A stretch of DNA of 64,000 bases. It comes from Vitis vinifera (taxonomy: Eukaryota; Streptophyta; Magnoliopsida; Vitales; Vitaceae). The notes beneath the pieces were generated by a model. That model saw only the letters and a program-made list of their open reading frames with translations, was not told the DNA's origin and did not search any database. The DNA lies in the NCBI RefSeq assembly GCF_030704535.1, contig NC_081823.1, positions 6,578,501-6,642,500 of the forward strand. Direction: 5' to 3'. The position numbers and the translations under genes were made by a program. Every line of letters starts with the position of its first letter. Position 1 is the first letter of the stretch. This document shows, in pieces, positions 43,301-55,189 of the stretch.

Positions 43301-43477
43301 GGAAAAAGGCAAAGACGAAGAAGAAGCAGAAGCGGGGATTCTAGAGGGACAAGGAGGATGAGGAGAAGAAGAAGAAGAAGAAGAAGACAGCGAAACTCTA
43401 GAGATAGAAGGCGCGAAGCGAACCCTAGAGGCTCTGAGGAGCGCGAGTGAAGAATATGGAGAAGTGGCCATATACAT
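31385..43477 (-). CDS. ACO: Aconitate hydratase (aconitase), organellar precursor
   Basis: Interconverts citrate and isocitrate in the TCA cycle and, in its cytosolic form, the glyoxylate pathway. Twenty minus-strand exons: 43477-43141, 41506-41402, 41137-40977, 40894-40802, 40331-40146, 39734-39573, 36299-36155, 36051-35909, 35816-35760, 35661-35582, 35484-35409, 34988-34803, 34631-34564, 34451-34333, 33681-33560, 33073-32975, 32882-32403, 31974-31876, 31785-31543, 31453-31385. They give 1009 residues. The three [4Fe-4S] ligands are Cys552 (ITSCTNTS), Cys618 and Cys621 (GYGCTTCIG). DSHTT at 320-324 and the active-site loop GSGSSRDWA (891-899) are intact. The first ~108 residues are Ser/Arg-rich with few acids, like a mitochondrial presequence. 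Met109 ([13 protein letters not shown]) aligns with the start of short forms. Intron 6 (36300-39572) is swollen by LINE fragments. Confidence 0.97.
33149..33468. mobile_element. MITE-like element in aconitase intron 15
   Basis: About 320 bp, the second full member of the family at 30492. The left end is tgctatgtttggttctagg; the right end, inverted, is taagactatgtttagtttcc. The interior words match (taattaaaattaattaaaaa). TTA flanks both sides, compatible with a 3-bp TTA target duplication as in PIF/Harbinger-type elements, but three bases are weak evidence. It lies wholly in the intron. Confidence 0.65.
36500..37903 (+). mobile_element. LINE fragment with internal deletion, in aconitase intron 6
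   Basis: Plus strand, antisense to aconitase. At 36540-36780 the translation shows an endonuclease-like start ([17 protein letters not shown], with the LQET motif). It jumps directly to C-terminal ORF2 sequence: the open frame 36791-37507 has [25 protein letters not shown] and [17 protein letters not shown], the zf-RVT region that normally lies some 2 kb farther on. The reverse transcriptase core is missing. It ends with a T-rich 3' UTR and an A11 tail at about 37890-37901. Confidence 0.8.
37904..39320 (+). mobile_element. Second LINE fragment in aconitase intron 6, with internal duplication
   Basis: It abuts the A tail of the preceding fragment and runs in the same direction. Broken frames give RT C-terminal signatures: [58 protein letters not shown], then [11 protein letters not shown] and KERNK of the zf-RVT end. 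It ends near 39320 in a typical 3' UTR ('ggcgctattaatacaata'). Bases 37955-38073 and 38075-38199 are diverged tandem copies of the same ~120-bp coding piece. It is heavily decayed. Confidence 0.78.
43364..43390. repeat. GAA/TCT microsatellite in aconitase exon 1
   Basis: The trinucleotide run encodes eight consecutive serines in the organellar presequence, where length changes would probably be tolerated. Confidence 0.8.
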
Positions 43478-44753
43478 GGCGAGAACGTGGCACTATCAAT
43501 TTTTCTGTGAGACTGTCAGAAACCCTAGCTGAAGAAGAAGATGCAGAACTGAAGAAGGAATTCGTTAATGGCAGCCTCTCAGAGCTGCGATCTGCTGCCT
43601 CTGGCTTTTTCTGATATAGCGTGAAATGATCGCCTACAGTTGCGGGTTACGTGTCAGGTTCTTGAATTGTGATATTTGTATTAACTATTAACAGATATTT
43701 GATTTTGTCCAAATATTTTGGTTTTTAGCCCCAATCTAATCAAATTACAATACCTCTAACTTTTCAGCAAATTTATTATGTTAAATATTTTTACTATTTT
43801 TAAATAATAATAATTATTATAAATAAAACCTTTTTAAAATTAGTAATATATCATATATCATGTGATGGCCTTACGATGAACCAGAGGGTTGGAGTGCAGA
43901 TACTCCAGAGGTGAACAGCATCATAGCTTGAGTTTGACTTTGACTTCAGATAATATTCCTAATAGGGGTAAAATAATTAGCCCACTCATGCTTTGAGCGC
44001 GTGGCGTGGGACCCTTGATAAATGTTCTTTTCACTATTTCTATTTACATATTATTTTAAGCGGGGCGTGTGTCGCACATGTTTTGATGTGAATGGAGACC
44101 GCTATTGTAGAACGATGCTTTGATTGTGGGTTGGGGGCAAAGTCCTCCCACGTGGAGATGGTGTGCTGTCCCGTATAATATTCAACTCTGTGTTGTACCT
44201 TGAAGTTGCCAAGTGGAACCCTCTCTCTTCCAATTTCTGGAGGGCCTCCTAGTTGACACGTGCAACCCTCAGTGTGGCTAGCACGCGCTGGGGTTTGAGC
44301 CTAACAAGTGTCCCAAAATGGGAGTTAAATAATGTCCCGATAGAAACATGGAATAGCAAGTAGCCTACCACAAGCCGTTGCATTAATATTTGGGTATGGG
44401 CAAGTGGGTTGACTCGGCTTTTCATTCTCTCCAAGAATTTTGTAGCACTTTGTTCTCCTTCAAGAATCATTTCCTCAAGAGTATATTATTTTATTTTGAT
44501 GATGATGGTCAAGTGAGGAAACAAAACATTCTGTAGAAGTTTGCATGGGCATTGAATAAGAGCCCCTGAGGAAGCTGTTTCAGACGAGAGAGACGTAATA
44601 AAGAATGTGATTGTGCTGTGGCTCCACAACAATAGCTTACTCCACTGATGTGATTTTCAATGATGCAGTAGGCTAAGGGTGGAAAACTAGAACAATAATA
44701 GTGATGCCCAAAGGGATTAGCGTTGATGAAGCCCATGTAACTTGGTATCGTCC
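43478..44753. other. Aconitase promoter and intergenic DNA
   Basis: The aconitase start lies at the left and the NDUFAF2 stop at the right, so this holds the aconitase promoter and the NDUFAF2 3' UTR. Reading the minus strand, 'cgctatatcag' near 43621-43611 is a weak TATA candidate. No other gene or repeat was recognised; short minus-strand frames at 44249-44470 have no features. Confidence 0.55.
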
Positions 44754-47700
44754 TCATGTTGGAGGCTGCCATGTTCCGGGCTTGAAGGATGCCCCAGTTC
44801 CTGTGGGCTCTGTTGTGTCGGTTTCTTTGGGGTTCCTGCAAATACAATATGCCATCAGCCCCCTGTTCAATGGATTTCAATCTCTGTATATATTAATAAC
44901 AAGTCTCATACGAAAATACTAGTTAGACTGGATCACACAACAAGCAGGAGACAAGAGTTTACGTTTGGAGATTAAGACTGCAGCCTGCAACCAGTATCTA
45001 GATTGGGCTTTTGCCTTTCATACCAATGACAGTATAAACCAATAAATTAGGCAAATTCTTCCAATCAATGCTTGGAACATGGAAATCCAAAAGGGAACTG
45101 CAATGAGGAGGAAAAGGAGAGACCCGATCACCAGAATTCTACACTGGATTTTTAAACATCAAGAGCAGAAAGCAGAGTGGGATTCCTCATGATGAGCTCA
45201 CAACTTCAATTATCACCCAACAAAAGGAGGAAAGAGGGAAATGTACTAACACCGGTTTCACCAATCAGTGGAAGATCATAACAAGCAATGTGAACAATTT
45301 ACAAACAGTAACCAAGAAAGCTTTATAGCAAATGCAACAAGCAGACTTAAAAAGTTGAGTTTTGCCCACATAGAAGAAAGATACAATGGAGGGAATGATA
45401 AAGAATGCCTTGGGTAAGATTTTGGATGCAGCACCTACATATAGGCTGTAGAAGAAGTTTAGACTAGGATTTTAGGCCTAGGACGAGACCTAATTAACAT
45501 AAATGAAATACATGATTTTCTATAAACATAAACCAATCTTGTACATGATCAACACCCTGCAGTATGTTGAAGGTTATATCTGTTAGCAACTACAAACCTC
45601 ACACTGAATTTCAACAATATCAGCAGACTGAAAAATGGATGGAAGAAATAGTTGACTGATATTGATTCGTTAATAAAGCTGGAACTTATAATTAATTAGG
45701 TTACCTCATGTCATCCATGGCATCAGATGCTTCTTCCATTTTGTCACCTTTCAAACCAAACACATAATAAAACATTGTCAGCACCTGGTGACAAGATAAA
45801 AAATTCTTCAAATATTCAAAGGGAAAAAAGAACCATCAATTAGGGGGAGAAAATGGTATGATTGCAATGTTGGCTTCAATATATTATGCTCCAGAACCAA
45901 TTATATTTAAGAACACTTGACAGTTTTCCATGCTCTACAGAAAGACGAGCAACCATGAAATAAGAGCCTCAGCTTTGATATAAATCCAAACTTGCATCCC
46001 AGTGATAGTTAATAGCTTTTCCAGTCATAAAACATAAATAAATAAATTAAGAGAAAAAAACCCTAGGATGAGGCAACTCATAATCACCAAGGCTTATTTC
46101 CACAGAATTTCTCAGATTTTTGTATCAGGTTCATGCTTCTATCTGTTGGGTTGTCGGCATGGAATAATTATAGCTTCAATCTGTTGTGTCAATTTTTTAA
46201 CTGATATATGAATTTACCATTATACTGAATCCAATATAAGATATGTGAGGAAATAGGAATATATATGAATTATTCCCATAAGTATGCTACATGTGTTTTC
46301 ATGAACACCACATATGCATATTCATTTGCATTGAGGAGCGGATCTAAAAATATATTACAGCTACATATGAAAAAAGGAGATATTGATTGAACTGCAAGGA
46401 GTAAAAACCGGTAACTCAACATGGAATTAAAGCTAATTATTTAATAGGCTTGACAGAAAATCTTCAAAATAAGGAGTACTTCGATTATAGAATAGGGTAC
46501 CTTCCGAAGCAGCTGGGAATTGCCGAATGAAACTTTTCAAATCTGGACCTCCAACTTTACCTAATCATATATAAACAGAGTGGCATAACCATTGGTTTCA
46601 TAAGCATAACAGGGCAATCGCCAAGACATTTTTATTAAGGACTCACCAGTCTTCACCACCTTGCGAGTACTGCCTTCTTTGGCCTTTCTCTCCTCTTCCT
46701 CCTTCAGAACTTCGTTAAATAAAAATAACATTGATCAAGGTCTTTGAACAGAGCTGAAAAATAATGATTAAGCATCCAAACTTAAAAGCCAATGACAACT
46801 TTTTCACATGAAAAACTTAAAAGATTATAATGAGTAAACATAGAGAATACAGGAAGTCTACAAAGCACCAAAACCATTCTCTGATAACAACTTGGGGGAG
46901 TAAATCAATTTGAGGTTCGTGCCTGGTTTTTAAATCTGTATGTTTAGCAGCTTGGGGAAGTTACCATCATAAGGGAGAGGGAACTGTAAGTTGCTAAAGG
47001 TCTTTCACAAGGCCCCATTTGTTGGTCAACAAACTATACATCGGTGCCTCGTAGGACAGGCACAGTTGGCAAAAGGTTGGTTGAGGATGGGGAGTGCCAA
47101 GTTTGATACCATGCACAAGGAAAAAGGTTACCTTTCCAAAAAAGGGAAATGCCTCAAAATTCACTTTGGAAGGGTATTTAGCAACATAACAGCAGATAAA
47201 TGGGTAAATTTTACAAAATATGCAAATGATAAGAGATCCAATGGTTAGAAGTGAAATCATGGTATTGCAGGAAGAGGATGTTTTACAATATATGTGAATA
47301 ATATTGAGATACAATATTTTTTTCCAATTAGGAAACTATTGAACATTTTGCAAATAACTCTCACTATCATTTACTTCTTCCTAACTCGGATAGATATTTA
47401 TATGAAAACTGTGGCACAAACAATAGTCCATGGTTCAGGAAAATTGAGAAATCTCTACTACTAACTAGTTATCAATCAACTATGAATTTGCAAAAAAATC
47501 AAGAGGGGCAATATCATCATCGCAGTAGCTGAAGCAACAAATCAAGTAGCAGAAACAAATATAAAAAGATATAAATTAAAAATTTAATCACACATACGAG
47601 CAACATTCAATCTAACACGTTCACGCCTAGCTTCCAGCTCAATCATTTCCTGTAGAAGGAAAATCAACAACAATGTCAAGTATTAGTTAGCAAATTATGT

Positions 47701-50700
47701 CTAAAAGAGTTAGCTTTTGAGAAAACAAGTATCAAACATAGCATGAGTAAAAAATTACTCATCAGTGCAGGTTTTAATTACAAGACAACTGTGGAATAAT
47801 TGAGTCAAACAAAACATAGTGAATCAGGACTTTTTTAACCTAACGATACCATCATGGTACCATAAAACTGAAGCTTCGACACCCCAACAGCCAAGACACT
47901 GGGGTGCATGAATTTAACCTTGTTGAGGAAAGTGTGACTTTAAGAACTTATTGTATTCTTCTTTGAGGTTTTCCCAACAGCATTCTCTCAAATGGAAAGA
48001 TGATGCATTCACTTTTAATAATATTTCCATTTTTAGACCACAAAAGGCACCATCTGAATAACCAGAAATTTTATAAATAGAAGTAACTAGCGGGAGAGAC
48101 AAAGTTGGAGGCAGCAGTTAGAACTTTAAGTAGACTGGTTGGCTTTCACAGACACAAGTTGAAATAGTATCCTAGCACTTCTTTTTCACAATCATAGAAC
48201 ATATGAGCAAAGGAGCAGGCCAAAAGAGACCAGACTAAGCTATCCTTTCTATGTTGTGTCTAGCGCTAGCACACCCCATAAAATAGTAACAGAACTGAAT
48301 AAACTACATCAAAATGATCTCATTTGACATGGAAACCTTGTAGAAAAACATCTATATTATACCTCTGGTGTGGGAGCTACCTTCCGCTGCCCATTCAGCC
48401 AGCATATCCATTCAACTACAACAAAAATAAATAAATAAATAATGGGAAAAAAATCAAGTAGAATAAACAAAATGATGCAAGACAAGCATTTTCTTAGCAT
48501 GGCCTACTTAACATATCTCATCTACTCAAGTGTACTTGAGTAACTATGATTTAGTTCAACAGACCACTGCAGAACTCCAAGAGAAAAAAGTGTTAGGAGT
48601 GCATAAAATATAGTCCATTCCATTAGATCATATCCAGAAACTTTTCCTAAGAAGTTGGCACCAAAGGAATTATGCCACAAAAACCTACCTGGAATGGAGG
48701 TAGGATCCTTTTCCCCTTTGAACACAACCCATCTTTTCTCTTTCACTGTACATTAAGCAAATAAACAGCGAAGAATTAAGATAAAATTTTACAAAGGATT
48801 TAACCCCATAATAATATATGCAAACAAATTACTAACTATGGCTGAAAATTGTTCAAGGTGTGTTTTGTTGAGGATCCAAAATCTTTCTTTTACCATGGAA
48901 TTGGTTTTTCTAGATTTTGGGTTGACTGAACTCAAATTTAATTCCAAATCCATGGGTATGTAAATCAAGTGAAATGTGAATTTGGAACTGGGACCTCCAA
49001 TTCAAATTCCAAAAATCCTGTTTCATACCACCAATCACTGTTATTATGATTCATGAAGAGTCAATGCCTTAGTGTAAATTAGAAGACTGTTACACCTTTT
49101 ATGAATATAAAGAGTTACAATTTTTTATTCCACCCTCAATTTATAGATGGGGGTTTACTATTCCATTATAATGATTAATGGAAATTATGCCATAATTGTA
49201 TATGATGTGGAAATTAAAAAGAAAGAGCATAGCTTACATGTTTAATGGTCATTAATGGGATGATAAAAGGTTAGTTCATGTTTATATAAAATTAAGGTCC
49301 CAAATTATACTTTCAATTTTGGTTGCTAAACTTTTGTGACAACCTACACCACATTAAATGGGCAATGTTTGGAAATAAGTGAAAGCCTTTTGTGCACCCT
49401 AAAACCAAATTCTTGTATTGGATTTGGAAATTAAACCTTATGCCAAAAATAAAAATTTTCTTATGATTAGTCATTAGAGAAGCCCTCCCTATATGTAAGT
49501 ATCTAAAACCTAAGAGAATTGAGATTATAAACGTGTGTTATCTATGCAATGAAAGTAGTGAAAATATTAACCATATTTTTAGAAAATTAGTCATTAGAGA
49601 AGCCCTCCCTATATGTAAGTATCTAAAACCTAAGAGAATTGAGATTATAAACATGTGTTATCTATGCAATGAAAGTAGTGAAAATATTAACCATATTTTT
49701 AGAAAATGCCCTTTATGAGTAATTTGGGATCGCATGGATTTCAATGGTCCTACCCTTATATCATATGAAGGAGAGTTTTTATCTTGGCTTGAAATGGTGG
49801 ACAAAAATTACAAAATCAATTGCAAATTTTAAACCAACCTATGGAAAAGATTGCCATTATCATGTAGAGCTTCTAGATTCATAAAAATCAGGTAGTGTTT
49901 AGGAAGAACAATCCCAACCCCTTTCTCGTTATTGAGAAAGATACCCTAAACTTCCAAAATCTTCAAGAACATTTGATTGATTCTTTTATTCAAAAGAAAG
50001 TGCATAGTGTCACTTAAGTGGTGGAAAAGTGGATTTAATGGATTCCCTCAATCAATGACAATTTAAACTAAATTTTAATGTATCAAATATAAGGAATAAA
50101 AGTGCTTCAGCATGCGTGTTCAATGACTTTAATGGAACAATAAAAATTGTTGCAAGTAGGCATCTAGGTAATGCATCAATAATTATTGCAAAAACTAATG
50201 ACTTTAAGAGATGACATGCTAACCACTAAGAACAATGGATTTCAGAAATAGAGATTGAAGGTGACTCAAAAATAGTGATAGAGTGCTTTAATAAAAAGGA
50301 TAAGATTCCTAATTCTATTATGTTATTAATGAAGGATATTTGGAAGTTATCTCAAGAGTTAAATATTTACAAATGTCAAACATGTTAATAGGGAAACAAA
50401 TAGAACAATAGAGTGTTTAACAAAGAAAGGTATTTGCAATTTCGAGCATATGACTTGGAGGTGAAATTTCCTTAGAGATGCTAATAGATATAAAGATTAT
50501 TGTGGATCATCTTTTATAGTCTCCTACCAAAACAAAAAAACCTACACCACACTAGTCTTCCATCAAGGATAGTAAGAGTAGTGATTGAAATAGTTGATTT
50601 GTGTCCCTTATCAGCATTATGGACCAAGGTAACTTTTATTTTTAATTATGATTTTTTTTTTATAGGCAAAAAGAGGTCATGTATATAAAAAGCATCTAAA

Positions 50701-52636
50701 AGGAGGCATAGCAAGTACACACAAAGTAGTCAACCAAAGCCCAATATAGGCAAAAAAGTAAGGAGCAACAAAACCTTCTCCTTACTTAGAGATCAACCAA
50801 TCTACAAAATCTAATATAGTCAACATATAGTCCTCTATATACACCCTAACCCAATTTATAAAAGTATACATAAAAAAGATTTAATAGCTTTGTTGAACTA
50901 CTCAACTTCATTAAAAGCCATTTTGTTTATTTCCCTTCAAATAGCCCACAACAAGCGCAAGGGAGCAGCTCTCCACACTTTCTTTCGTTTTTTACCCATG
51001 AAAGAGCCATGTCAACTAAGAAATTACTTCTAACCGAGTAATGCAAAACCCACTCCACTCCAAAGAGAGAGCAGATAAAGTTCCACAATGTTCTTGCTTT
51101 GGGACAAAACAAAAGCAAGTGATCTATCGTTTCATCCTCTCTTTTACACAAGTAACGCCTTTTTAGGAGATTCCAAACCCTCCTTTTGAGCTGGTCAATA
51201 GTTAGAATTCTGCCCTAGGACGCTTTCCAAGCAAAAAAGCTAACCTTCACTAGAGCCTAAGTCCTCCACACTATACTAGTCGGAAAAGGCTCTCTAGGTC
51301 CCCTAGAGAAGGACCATAAAGAGATCTAACTGAAAACTTGCCGCTCTTGTTTTCATTCCAGTTTAGTTTGTCGTTCACTTCCCTTTTAACTACCACAGAA
51401 TGTAATTTCTAAAACCAAGTCTTCACTTCAACCAACTCCCAATCATAATATGTCTAGAAAAATGAAGGGCCCAACTACACCCTTCCCTAACCTCCTCCAA
51501 ACCCTCTACCACCCATCAATCTTTGTTGGCCACAAGAGAGAATAAGTTTGGGAAGGCTTCTTCCAAAGTTTAATCTTTACACCACAAGTCTTTCTAGAAT
51601 TTAACCCTTCTCCCCTTCCCCACTAAAAAGCAAGATATACTTTTTATACCCTCTCATTCATTTTTTATGGCTTTCCACACTTGCACTCCAAACCCATCCC
51701 TCCCCTTCCTTCTCTCCGAACTTCCTTAATGATTTGCTTCCATAGGTACTCCCTTTCTGTAACAAATCTCCAACACCACTTCTCAAGCAAAGCCTTGTTT
51801 AGGACAAAATGTTACAAATTCCAAAATGCCTTCTTCTCTAATCAAACTAGATTCCAATTCACCAAATGAGGTCTTTTCTCAAGTGCACCTCCTTCCCATA
51901 AAATATCTCTTTGAATCTTTTCAAGTCTTGAACTAACCTTTCTAGGGATGGCAAATAAAAATATGAAATAAATCGGAAGACTTCATAACGTGATTTTGAT
52001 CAAAGTAAGTCTCCTACCCTTAGAAAGGTATTGGATTTTCCACACCACTAATCTTTTTCTAAATCTCTCTTCCACTGCATCCCACACCCTGGAAGATTTA
52101 GAAGGGCCTCCCAATAGGAAGTGGGTAGCTTCTCTATTCTACATCCCAACACCGAGGCTAGTTCCTCCACATTAGCTACCTCCCCAACAGGACGCTCTTA
52201 TCCAAATTAATTTTTAGCCCAAAGATGGCATCTTTAAACAGTATGACCTTGAAGTAATTTTCAGTATTTTAGGATTTTCAGTATCATCCATATAGTTGCT
52301 GGGAAAATTTAGGAAAAAAAAAAAATCTAAACGCTGAATGATAGATATTTTCCAGAAACCAACAACCTGCACTCAAATGGGGTCATGCAACTATTCCCCT
52401 TAGCATAGATAAATTTTTCATTTTCCACAAATCAAATCAGCACACATAGAACATAACACTCCAAATTTTAAATTTTGCTCAGTTTTCTCAGCAACCAAAA
52501 GAAACGATTGAGGAACCCACTTACTGATACCATCGACCTCTTCTTTTCTGATGAAATACCGATTCCCAACTTTGTCTGCACCCACCATTGTCCGGCTGCT
52601 GAAGAACCCAGCAATTCTCGACAGCAGCTTCGACAT
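44754..52636 (-). CDS. Complex I assembly factor, NDUFAF2/mimitin-like (NDUFA12 family)
   Basis: Mitochondrial protein of the NDUFA12/B17.2L family; relatives assist assembly of respiratory complex I. Eight minus-strand exons: 52636-52525, 48745-48689, 48415-48363, 47649-47598, 46709-46647, 46560-46501, 45747-45705, 44835-44754, giving 173 residues. Core motifs are VGNRYFIRKEEVDGI joined across the first splice to MKEKRWVVFKG, then DPTSIPVEWICWLNGQRKVA and PTPEE. A Glu/Arg/Lys-rich helix follows, then GGPDLKSFIRQFPA, and the end GASFKPGTWQPPT. The long charged tail separates it from the complex I subunit NDUFA12 itself and fits the assembly factor. Intron 1 (48746-52524) is 3.8 kb because LINE remnants inserted there. 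Confidence 0.9.
49370..50640 (+). mobile_element. LINE remnant with RNase H-type domain, in NDUFAF2 intron 1
   Basis: Plus strand. Near 49535-49715 a zinc-knuckle segment reads CYLCNESSENINHIFRKCPL. From about 50115 the broken frames show an RNase H-like region: NGTIKIVASRHLGNA, EIEGDSKIVIECFNKKD, then 'VNRETNRTIECLTKKG' near 50390. This zf-RVT plus RNase H arrangement differs from the other LINEs in the window. It contains a 120-bp tandem duplication and ends where the next LINE begins. Confidence 0.7.
49468..49707. repeat. 120-bp tandem duplication, one mismatch
   Basis: Bases 49468-49587 and 49588-49707 are head-to-tail copies starting 'tagtcattagagaagccctc'. They differ at one position (acgtgtg versus acatgtg). 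The unit covers the zinc-knuckle coding piece of the surrounding LINE remnant. Confidence 0.95.
50650..52230 (-). mobile_element. L1-type LINE 3' half, in NDUFAF2 intron 1
   Basis: Minus strand, same sense as the host gene. The T run at 50651-50661 is the poly-A tail, so the 3' end is at the left. An open piece at 51151-50927 reads CKREDETIDHLLLFCPKA, LFGVEWVLHYSV and KNERKCGELLPC, the zf-RVT C-terminus of plant L1 ORF2. Farther 5' (51900-52200) only scattered RT-region similarity remains. It is 5'-truncated, and no target duplication was found. Confidence 0.8.
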
Positions 52637-55189
52637 CTCGAACGCGAGAATTTCAGATTGAACCCATTTTCACACTCGCAAAACCAATCAAAAGGGTCTC
52701 GTTTTTCTCCACCTGGTTCGACGTTGTAGCATTTGCATTTCTTGAATCGCAGTTTCGTCGTTTGGGTTTGTGGGTTTTGTCGTTCGGAAAGGGGTTTTTG
52801 GGGTTCCGGGTCAAGGTTTCGGTCCGGGTCAAGTTTATTGCAAATATGGTGATTTTTCATTCTTCCCCATGAAATGCCCTCAAATTTGAGAGTGTTTACT
52901 TTCCTTTTCTGCACAAATAGTTATTAGATTTATCAAATAGTTTTGCATCAAAACAATGATTTTATATAAAATAAAAAAATTAAAAAAAAATTCCAACAAA
53001 AAAAGGAATCTCAAAAAAATGTGTTTTTATGTATTTATGTAAAAATAATTACAAAATAGAAACCCTATAAAAATAATTCAAGTTTTATGTACCCATCACT
53101 TAAAATAATACTTTAAATGATTTAAGATAATACTTAAATTGTCAAATATAATACTTTTGATAAAAAAAAATGTATAAAATATTAATTATTTTTAAATAAT
53201 CACTTAAAATATGTATTTTATAAATTTAAAATATTATTTTATAATTTTTTAGATATGAATGTATAAAAACACATTTTTCCCATAATGGTTTTTAATCATG
53301 TGGTTAGAGATTTTTTTATTTTATTTTTTACAAAATTATAGTTACCAATTACAATTTAAAGCTTAAATTCAAAACCGAACTTATCAAATACAATTTTGAG
53401 CTTAAGTTAGATATGACTATGCTTTTAAACTTAAAAGTATAATTAATGATTTAGAAGTACATATTCATATAAAGCTCCAAACTCTTTATCAAATATGTGT
53501 ATGGAAAAAGTTACTAAAAAAAAAAAAGTAAAAAGTTTTTGTTCCTTCGTAAGCTTTAGTTAAAAGAGGAGAAAAAAAGTGAAAAAATAAATAAAATTTA
53601 ATTCAATAATTTATTTTTTATTTTTTCTCTTTTATGTTCCCTTATTTTTAAAGGTGAAGGAAATATGTAACTTTTATTTTGATTGCATACTTGTTTAAAA
53701 TTATTTGACTTAAATAAATATAAGATGTTCTTTCTAAGTCTTGGATCTTCAAAATGCAAGTTGCATTCTTTGGACTTAAACTCAAACCAATGCTATTTAT
53801 CATCAGATGTTTGAAAACTGGTATTTGTCTTTGGCTTTTCAAACTCAGTTCTTTACTATTATTAGACTTTTTAGTAATTTTAATTTTAGAAAACCTACTA
53901 TGAAAATACATGTAGGGTTTTGATGTAGAAATCTAAATTTTTTTTAAAAAAATGCATGTGAACTCAATAACCATCTTTTTTTCCTTGCATCCTTGTTAGA
54001 CCTTTTAAGAACATCTTGGATTTTTTTTTTCAATTAAATATAAGACGTATTAATTCAGTAACCTTAAGACGAGGTTAAGGTGTCATTAAGGAGCATGGGG
54101 TGTTTGTCTCCAAGATGTGAAAGAATAATATAAGTATTGATCAATGTAACAAAATTTGTGATATAAGTAATTTGGAATAGTAGATTGATTTGTGACTATG
54201 TGACTATGTTGTTATGTGATGGCGTGTGATCGTCTTTTCTACTTAGAGTTGGTGGAATTTCATTTTCTTGTTGTTCATTTCTTTGTACTCTACTTTCTTG
54301 TGAAATTTTTATGTCGTGTGAATTGGAGCATCAAGTGACTTCATTTAATTATTCTCTTAGTTTTGTATTTTCTTAGCTAAGAGTCTCATTCATTTTGTTC
54401 GACTCGTTTGAACATATTGCCCTTCCTCCCTCCCCTCTCTCTCTCTCATTTTATTTGGAGTTATCTTTCTATTACGTGATTTTAGATTCTTAATGATTAA
54501 CAGCACCATGGGCACTAAATGGCATTTTCTTTTATTCTTAAATATGAAGCCGAAACGTTTTATCCTTCAATGGCTCGAAGTTATCATTAATTGATCTTGT
54601 TCATTTATGTAAGAACAAAATTAGATTCTACACGCTTTTGGATTCTCAATAATTAACAACGCCATGAGCAATAAAAGGATATTTTCTTTTGTTCTCACAT
54701 ACAATGCCAAAATATTTTGTCCTTTAATGGTTTGAAGTTGTCATTAATCGATCTTATTCATTTATGTAAGTATAAAATTAGAATATACTTATTCGACAAT
54801 CAAGTCAACCATGATTTTGATCGGAGTACCAACAAATAAAGAACATGCAAATTCACTTATGTATAGATGGACTGCTCTAATTTTTTTCATAGGCTCTTGG
54901 ATAACAATCTTATCTTTATCCACTTTGTACACCATTGGATCTATAATGTTATCACTACGAGATGTTTGTTACACTTGATCTATTAAGTTTGACCATTTTA
55001 TTACTCAATTCATCAGTATTGTCTCAAGGGTACGCACGTGAGTAACACGAGAGGGCACGTTGTTTTAGTAATGATGATCAAGGTCAATTCGTATTTGATG
55101 GGTCCTAAAGATTGTTGTCAATTTCCCTAAGATTGCGAAGGCCTACAACAACAAACCCTTTCTTCTATTTTCGCTGTCTAGTCTAGGAC
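52637..55189. other. Intergenic between NDUFAF2 and ATP synthase gamma
   Basis: Divergent promoters lie at the two ends. Bases 52637-52920 are the NDUFAF2 leader and promoter. A TIR element occupies 53013-53281. Between 54478 and 54789 two diverged ~155-bp tandem units occur ('gattcttaatgattaacagc' at 54485 and 'gattctcaataattaacaac' at 54640). The remainder is AT-rich with no coding signal. Confidence 0.55.
53013..53281. mobile_element. MITE-like TIR element
   Basis: About 269 bp with inverted ends: left 'aaaaaaatgtgtttttatg', right 'tataaaaacacatttttcc'. The interior carries 'ataattacaaaatagaaacc', 'aataatact' repeats and 'tattttataaatt', all shared with the pair of elements at 62.3-62.8 kb. 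It has no coding capacity. Confidence 0.65.

Noticed and set aside
42899-43450. 183-codon plus-strand open frame
   Set aside because: It is antisense to aconitase exon 1; its Arg-rich tail is the reverse reading of the serine-repeat microsatellite, so it is a shadow.
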